Made by a program: the position numbers and the translations under genes
In this document: positions 59,263-64,000 of the stretch, in pieces
How positions within the stretch are numbered: position 1 is the first letter of the stretch
How the letters are laid out: each line of letters opens with the position of its first letter
Source of the DNA: AV69 sp963742315
GTDB taxonomy: Bacteria > Verrucomicrobiota > Verrucomicrobiia > Chthoniobacterales > UBA10450
Reading direction: 5' to 3'
NCBI GenBank assembly: GCA_963742315.1
Contig: CAVULE010000004.1
Location: forward strand, 118,306 to 182,305
DNA length: 64,000 nucleotides
Notes under the pieces: model-generated
Told to the model about the DNA's origin: nothing
Seen by the model: the letters and a program-made list of their open reading frames with translations, nothing else
The model's database searches: none

Positions 59263-61071
59263 CGGGGAGGTGCGCTTCGTCTTCAGTTCAGCTTCGATTT
59301 TCGCCAGCGGCAAACAATTCACCACATCTTCTTTCGCCAGCCAACCTTTGCGCGCGGCGCCGATGCCAAACCACAAGTCCTGCAAACGCGCGGTGCGGTG
59401 GGCATCGGGGTTAATCACGCAACGCACCCCTTTTTCCTTCGCCAGCGGCCACCAGCGCCAGTCGAGATCGAGCCGTTTCGGAGCGGCATTGAGTTCGATC
59501 CAGGTGCCAGTCTCCGCCGCAGCGTCGAGCACCGCTGGAATATCGATGGCGTAGCCCTCGCGTTTCAACAGTAACCGTCCGGTCGGATGCGCCAGCATCG
59601 TCACGAAGGGATTCGAAATCGCGCGAGTGACCCGCTTCGTCATTTCCGTTTCGCTGAGATTGAAAGTCGAATGCACCGACGCGACGACGAAATCGAGCTC
59701 CGCTAAAATTTCATCCCCGAAATCGAGCGAGCCGTCCCGCAAAATATCGCATTCGATTCCGCTGAAAATCCGAATGTCAGACAGTGTGCTTTGCAGTTTT
59801 CGAATTTGCGCTTGCTGCACTTTCAGCCGCGCCGCGTCGAGCCCGTGCGCCTGCACCGAGCTGCGGCTGTGATCGGCGATGCCAATATATTCCAGGCCAA
59901 GTTCCTGCGCCGCTGCGACCATTTCCTCGAGGGAATTGTGTCCATCGCTGGCGGTGGTATGGCAATGAAAGGTCCCGCGTAGATTCTCCAGCTCGATCAA
60001 ACGCGGCAGCTTGCCGGATTCCGCCGCTTCGAATTCACCGCAGTTTTCGCGCAGCTCCGGCGGAATGAAATCGAGTCCGAGAGCGCGGTAGAGATCCGCT
60101 TCTTCGTTAATTTTCGGAATGGAAGGGGCGATTGACTTCGATCGCCCGCGCCCGCTCTTTTTGGTGGGTGAATCGGCCCGATCGGTCTTCACTTTTGTTT
60201 CGACAATCGGCGCGGCTCCAAGCCGGTATTCGTTCAAGGTCCAGCCGCGGTTGAGCGCACGGTTTCGCATCACGATGTTGTGCTCCTTGCTGCCGGTAAA
60301 ATAATTCAGGGCGAAAGGATATTCGGCGTTTGTCACCACGCGCAGGTCGCATTGAATTCCCGATTTCAAACGCGCGCTTGTCTTGGTCGGGCCGCGCGCG
60401 ATCAAACCTTCCACGAATGGATGGGCGCAAAAAAATTCCGTGATGGCATCGGGAGATTTGCTGGCGACGATGAAATCGAGATCGCGCACAATTTCCTTGC
60501 GACGGCGAAAACTTCCCGCCACGCTGACTTGCAGCGCATCATTGTGCGTGGCCAGATCGCTTCGCAGTCGCTCGGCCTCAGCAGCAATCTCCCCGAATTG
60601 AAATGAACCGGAATGCTTGGCGCGATTAGCGATGGCGTTGCAAATTTTGGTCTGTGTCGTCTCGCCAAAGCCCGGCAACGCCGCCACCCGCCCCGATTCG
60701 CAGGCCGCTTGCAGATCCGCGATTGAGCTGACTTTTAGCTGCTCGTAGAGCGCCTTGATTTTTTTTGCGCCCAGCCCGGGAATGGAAAACAATTCCAGAA
60801 TGGCGGAGGGAAATTCCGCGCGCAATTCGTCGAGAAATTTGAGTCCGCCGGTGCTTGCCAGTTCACTGATTTTCGCCGCGATCGCTTTTCCGATGCCGGG
60901 GATCTTTTCCAGCGCTTCCTGATTTTGCAAATCGGAGAAACTCGCGCCGAAAGCTTCAATCGAGCGCGCGGCATTTTGATAAGCGCGAATTTTGAATGGA
61001 TTCTCTTCTTTGAGTTCCAGCAGGGTCGCGATTTCCTCAAGCGCTTCGGCAATTTGTTCCTTCGTCGTCAT
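59215..61071 (-). CDS. polX: PolX family DNA polymerase/3'-5' exonuclease with PHP domain
   Basis: Family X polymerase of 618 residues used in gap-filling repair. The N-terminal HhH region (PFKIRAYQNAARSIEAF, KIPGIGKAIAAKISEL) and second HhH (ALPGFGETTQTKI) bind DNA. The nucleotidyltransferase core has VAGSFRRRKEIVRDLDF (Asp pair) and CDLRVV (third Asp). The C-terminal PHP domain (TFHCHTTASDGHNSLEEMV, GIADHSRS, GIECDILRDGSLDF, NPDAHRTARL) gives exonuclease activity. The start MTTKEQIAEALEEIATLLE at 61071 is used; longer readings to 61143 lack family character. The final 15 residues and the stop are repeat B7 sequence. Confidence 0.93.
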   Translation of the reverse strand: MTTKEQIAEALEEIATLLELKEENPFKIRAYQNAARSIEAFGASFSDLQNQEALEKIPGIGKAIAAKISELASTGGLKFLDELRAEFPSAILELFSIPGLGAKKIKALYEQLKVSSIADLQAACESGRVAALPGFGETTQTKICNAIANRAKHSGSFQFGEIAAEAERLRSDLATHNDALQVSVAGSFRRRKEIVRDLDFIVASKSPDAITEFFCAHPFVEGLIARGPTKTSARLKSGIQCDLRVVTNAEYPFALNYFTGSKEHNIVMRNRALNRGWTLNEYRLGAAPIVETKVKTDRADSPTKKSGRGRSKSIAPSIPKINEEADLYRALGLDFIPPELRENCGEFEAAESGKLPRLIELENLRGTFHCHTTASDGHNSLEEMVAAAQELGLEYIGIADHSRSSVQAHGLDAARLKVQQAQIRKLQSTLSDIRIFSGIECDILRDGSLDFGDEILAELDFVVASVHSTFNLSETEMTKRVTRAISNPFVTMLAHPTGRLLLKREGYAIDIPAVLDAAAETGTWIELNAAPKRLDLDWRWWPLAKEKGVRCVINPDAHRTARLQDLWFGIGAARKGWLAKEDVVNCLPLAKIEAELKTKRTSPASRAKSKDPVAKPLR

Positions 61072-61152
61072 GATTGGCAGAACGGCAATTTCCGCGTAAA
61101 ATTTGACCTCCGCAAAATGGTTCGTGGGCGCACGACGCAGCAATAGGGCCTT

Positions 61153-61237
61153 GTCATCCCGAGCGTTAGTCGCGGGATCCCGCCATAAGACCTTAAAGGT
61201 TCCGCATCGGGATCCCTCGACTTTCGCTCGGGATGAC
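61153..61237. repeat. Family B palindromic repeat, copy B8
   Basis: GTCATCCCGAGCGTTAGTCG at the left and TCGACTTTCGCTCGGGATGA at the right, with the ACCTTAAAGGT centre. It separates polX from the lytic transglycosylase gene, whose stop lies three bases past its right end. Confidence 0.9.
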
Positions 61238-61239
61238 CG

Positions 61240-61842
61240 CTACATCCGGCCGCGCTTTCGATAAAATTCACAGCGCTCCAACACGCTCGCGACGTAGTTA
61301 CGCGTACCGGAAAAATCGATATTATTGCGAAACGTCCGCTCCGACATTGCCGTATCCGGATCGTTATTGGCCCAACGCCGGGCGCGGCTGGCACCGGCGT
61401 TGTACTCCGCAAGGGCGAAAACGGCCGGCTTTTTTTGATGCTCCCAATGTTGAAAAGCCCGGTGCAAATACCAGGCGCCGGCTTCAAGATTCGTTTTCGC
61501 GTCGAGCAGATCGTCCGCGTGAAAATTTGCGACCTGGTTTTCGCGTGCCCATTCTCGCGCGGCCCGCTCGCTGACCTGCATCAGGCCGCGTTCACCGGCG
61601 CTACCGATTTTCCGCGGATCAAAACGGCTCTCGCGCCAGACGACGGCTTTCACCAGCATCGGGTCAAGCTGGTGCTCGGTCGAGACCGTGCGAATGAGAT
61701 TATCGAATTGATGAAAGCGGGCCGGACTAATCCATTCGTAAGCGGAGTAGATGACGTCACCGGAGCGGAGGGCTAGAAGAAACAAGCCGGCGGCAATCGC
61801 CAGGCCGAGACATATGATTAGCTTGAGCAGAAATCGGAACAT
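61240..61842 (-). CDS. Soluble-lytic-transglycosylase-type (SLT) murein hydrolase
   Basis: A 200-residue membrane-anchored lytic transglycosylase. The N-terminal hydrophobic segment (LIICLGLAIAAGLFLLAL) serves as signal or anchor. The SLT domain has catalytic Glu71 in VWRESRFDP, followed by GSAGERGLMQVSERAARE, LEAGAWYLHRAFQHW and ALAEYNAGASRARRW, the standard family order. It cleaves the glycan strand with formation of an anhydro end. Its start is only 14 bases from the divergent priA start, so one or both promoters lie inside the neighbouring gene. Confidence 0.93.
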   Translation of the reverse strand: MFRFLLKLIICLGLAIAAGLFLLALRSGDVIYSAYEWISPARFHQFDNLIRTVSTEHQLDPMLVKAVVWRESRFDPRKIGSAGERGLMQVSERAAREWARENQVANFHADDLLDAKTNLEAGAWYLHRAFQHWEHQKKPAVFALAEYNAGASRARRWANNDPDTAMSERTFRNNIDFSGTRNYVASVLERCEFYRKRGRM

Positions 61843-61856
61843 CAGTGGGCGTAACC

Positions 61857-64000
61857 ATGCACAGTAAATTCGCGCGCGTCATTATCGATCGTGCCATTCG
61901 TCGGGAGTTAGACTACGCCGTTCCCGAATCGTTGCGTGCGCGGGTCGGCGTTGGGGCGCGAGTGCGAGTTCCATTTCGCGATCGCCGAGCGCTGGCCACG
62001 GTGGTGGCTCTGCTTGAAGAAACAAAAGCGAAGGGCGTTCGCGAGATTGAGACGGTCATTGGCGAAGGCCCGACCTTAAGCGAACCGCTGCTTGAGCTCG
62101 CGCGCTGGATTGCCAATTACTACTGCTGCCCGATCGAAGCAGTCATGCGCAGTTTGTTGCCACAAGTGATTCGACGGGCGGAAGTTGGTTGGAAAACGCA
62201 GCAGTTCATCGAGATCGGGTCAACTGTAACAGGCGAGACGATGGAAGCGTTGCGGCGTCGTGCCCCGCGACAAGCCGAACTGCTCGAGGAGCTCACAAAG
62301 ACAAACGCGCCAATTCCGGTCGCTGAAATTTTGCGCCGATTATCGCTCAATGTTTCAACTCTGCGCGCACTAGCGAAGCGTAACCTGGTGAAAATCACAG
62401 CGCGTGCCGTCGCACGCGACCCGCACGCTGGCGAACAATTCATTCCCGGTCCGGAATTGTTACTGAACGAAGAACAAAACGCGGCCTTCGCCATGATCGT
62501 GCGTGCCATTTCATCACCGGAGAAAGCGAAACCGATTTTGCTCCATGGCGTCACCGGCAGCGGGAAAACGGAGATTTATTTGCAGGCAATTCGCGAAACC
62601 CTGAAGCAAAATCGCACCGCCATCGTCCTGGTACCGGAAATTTCGCTCACCCCGCAAACGGTCGAGCGTTTCAAAAGCCGGTTCTCTGAATCGCAGGACG
62701 ACGTGGCAGTTTTGCACAGTCACTTATCCGAAGGCGAGCGCCATGATGAATGGCACAAGGTTCATTCTGGTCGCGCCCGGATTGTGATCGGCGCCCGCAG
62801 TGCCGTTTTCGCGCCCCTGAAAAATCTCGGTCTCATCGTCGTCGATGAGGAACACGAAACCTCCTACAAACAGGAGGAAGCGCCGCGTTATCATGCCCGC
62901 GACGTCGCCGTGGTGCGAGCAAAGATCGAAAGGGCCGTGGTCCTGCTCGGGAGCGCGACGCCGTCACTCGAGAGCTATCACAACACGCTCACGAAAAAAT
63001 ACCAGCTCGCGAGCCTGACCCAGCGCGTCGACAACTGCCAGATGCCGCTGATTCGCGTGATCGATCTGCGCCAGGAACAACGGAGCGGGCGCGCACCGAT
63101 TCTTTCGGAAAAATTGCGGAGCGCGATTTCAGATCGGATCGCAAAACGCGAACAGACAATTCTGTTTCTTAATCGGCGCGGATTTTCCACGTCATTGCTT
63201 TGCAGCAACTGCGGGAAAGCGCGCGATTGTCCGAATTGCAGCGTCGCGCTCACATTTCATCGCTCGATGTCACGGCTGAATTGTCACCTTTGCGGGCATA
63301 CTGCGGCGGTGCCAAAGAAATGTCCGGAGTGCGGCCAGGACGCGTTAATTTACGTCGGCTTTGGGACGGAAAAGGTGGAATCAACCGTCGCCCAAATTTT
63401 TCCGAACGCGGTGGTAAGGCGGATGGACGCTGATTCGATGACGCGCAAGGAAGCCTATCGCGAAACCTTGCGGGCATTTCGTGCGGGGAAGATCGATATC
63501 CTGGTCGGGACGCAAATGATCGCAAAGGGCCTCCATTTTCCAAACGTCACCCTGGTTGGAATCATCAATGCCGATCTGGCTCTGCATCTTCCCGATTTTC
63601 GCGCGGGCGAGCGCACGTTTCAGTTACTTACCCAGGTGGCGGGACGCGCCGGCCGTGGCGAAACGCCCGGAGAAGTTTTCGTGCAGAGCTACACCCCGTT
63701 TTCGCCCTCGATCCAGTTTGCGCGTCATCACGATTTTGCGGGCTACGTCGAACAGGAATTGGAATTTCGCGAGCGCTGTGATTTTCCACCATTCAGGCAT
63801 GCAGTGCTGATAACAATTCATTCTGCGCATCAGGAGCGCGGGAAATTTTCCGCGGAAACGCTGCGACGAAAACTCCGCGAAGCGTTGCCGGAAGAATTCA
63901 TGGTGGCCGAGCCCGCGCCCGCGCCGCTGGAAAAATTATCAGGACAGTATCGTTTTCACATTCTCTTGCGGGGCAACGCGATCATGCGCTTGAGCCGGCT
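61857..64000 (+). CDS. priA: Primosomal replication restart helicase PriA (3' end beyond window)
   Basis: Superfamily 2 helicase that reloads the replisome at stalled forks. About 714 residues are present. The N-terminal 3'-DNA-binding domain (MHSKFARVIIDRAIRRELDY at the start) and winged helix are followed by Walker A GVTGSGKTE, the DEEH box (LIVVDEEHETSYKQEE) and LLGSATPSLES. The zinc-binding cysteine cluster (CSNCGKARDCPNC, CHLCGH, CPECG) is intact. Motifs VGTQMIAKGLHFPNVTLVGI and QVAGRAGRG of the second RecA domain are complete. The frame is open to the last base and only the end of the C-terminal domain is missing. The start is the ATG at 61857. Confidence 0.96.
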   Translation, partial: MHSKFARVIIDRAIRRELDYAVPESLRARVGVGARVRVPFRDRRALATVVALLEETKAKGVREIETVIGEGPTLSEPLLELARWIANYYCCPIEAVMRSLLPQVIRRAEVGWKTQQFIEIGSTVTGETMEALRRRAPRQAELLEELTKTNAPIPVAEILRRLSLNVSTLRALAKRNLVKITARAVARDPHAGEQFIPGPELLLNEEQNAAFAMIVRAISSPEKAKPILLHGVTGSGKTEIYLQAIRETLKQNRTAIVLVPEISLTPQTVERFKSRFSESQDDVAVLHSHLSEGERHDEWHKVHSGRARIVIGARSAVFAPLKNLGLIVVDEEHETSYKQEEAPRYHARDVAVVRAKIERAVVLLGSATPSLESYHNTLTKKYQLASLTQRVDNCQMPLIRVIDLRQEQRSGRAPILSEKLRSAISDRIAKREQTILFLNRRGFSTSLLCSNCGKARDCPNCSVALTFHRSMSRLNCHLCGHTAAVPKKCPECGQDALIYVGFGTEKVESTVAQIFPNAVVRRMDADSMTRKEAYRETLRAFRAGKIDILVGTQMIAKGLHFPNVTLVGIINADLALHLPDFRAGERTFQLLTQVAGRAGRGETPGEVFVQSYTPFSPSIQFARHHDFAGYVEQELEFRERCDFPPFRHAVLITIHSAHQERGKFSAETLRRKLREALPEEFMVAEPAPAPLEKLSGQYRFHILLRGNAIMRLSR

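Overview
The window looks like a chromosomal segment of a soil Verrucomicrobiota bacterium, most likely Spartobacteria/Chthoniobacterales (Udaeobacter-like). This rests on my recognition of gene types: a tandem array of ADOP permeases, a lemA-TPM pair, an rpsO-pnp pair, PriA, S74-type beta-roll proteins and abundant small palindromic repeats with a RAYT transposase. No marker-gene comparison was possible, so the placement is an inference. GC is moderately high, and I found no rRNA, tRNA, phage or CRISPR locus.

Layout. 1-5.2 kb: exported S9 peptidase, RhlE helicase, small phosphodiesterase, HTH protein and VOC protein. 5.3-20.0 kb: six head-to-tail ADOP-type permease genes on the minus strand. 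Four are intact, one has a single frameshift and one is a multiply frameshifted relic, and no ATPase gene accompanies them. 20.1-26.8 kb (minus): small membrane protein, rplQ-rpoA, two TPM-domain genes (one frameshifted), lemA, scpB, glmM. 26.9-32.3 kb (minus): sigma-54 response regulator with its histidine kinase, then pnp and rpsO. 32.4-36.5 kb (plus): a coupled run of small protein, AI-2E-type transporter, amidohydrolase and AsmA-like protein. 36.6-48.0 kb (plus): CDGSH protein, prolyl oligopeptidase, NlpC/P60 hydrolase, SufE-like protein, carB, cyclophilin, N-carbamoylputrescine amidase, Cu/Zn SOD and an OB-HD nuclease. 48.1-53.5 kb: DNA methyltransferase, thiG, two small genes, an ornithine cyclodeaminase/arginine dihydrolase pair and an exported hypothetical. 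53.6-59.1 kb: three tandem paralogues with 17-residue beta-roll repeats and S74 chaperone domains. 59.2-64.0 kb: PolX, a lytic transglycosylase and the start of priA.

The most unusual theme is at least five families of short palindromic repeats (called A to E here) that have become part of genes. carB carries a complete REP-associated tyrosine transposase domain, flanked by two family C repeats and read in frame inside the CarB oligomerisation region, plus a third in-frame repeat in the second synthetase half. Subtracting these segments returns CarB to about 1,070 residues, the normal size. The first S9 peptidase holds two in-frame repeats of other families. Elsewhere repeats supply start codons (phosphodiesterase, TPM protein), stop codons (rplQ, polX, and both convergent genes around 48.0-48.1 kb) or fill a whole gap between two genes (ppi to aguB).

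Metabolically, the cyclodeaminase and arginine dihydrolase genes correspond to the two halves of the cyanobacterial AgrE/ArgZ enzyme, here split, and suggest arginine to ornithine to proline conversion. N-carbamoylputrescine amidase adds an agmatine/putrescine branch, and CarB makes the carbamoyl phosphate used for arginine and pyrimidines.
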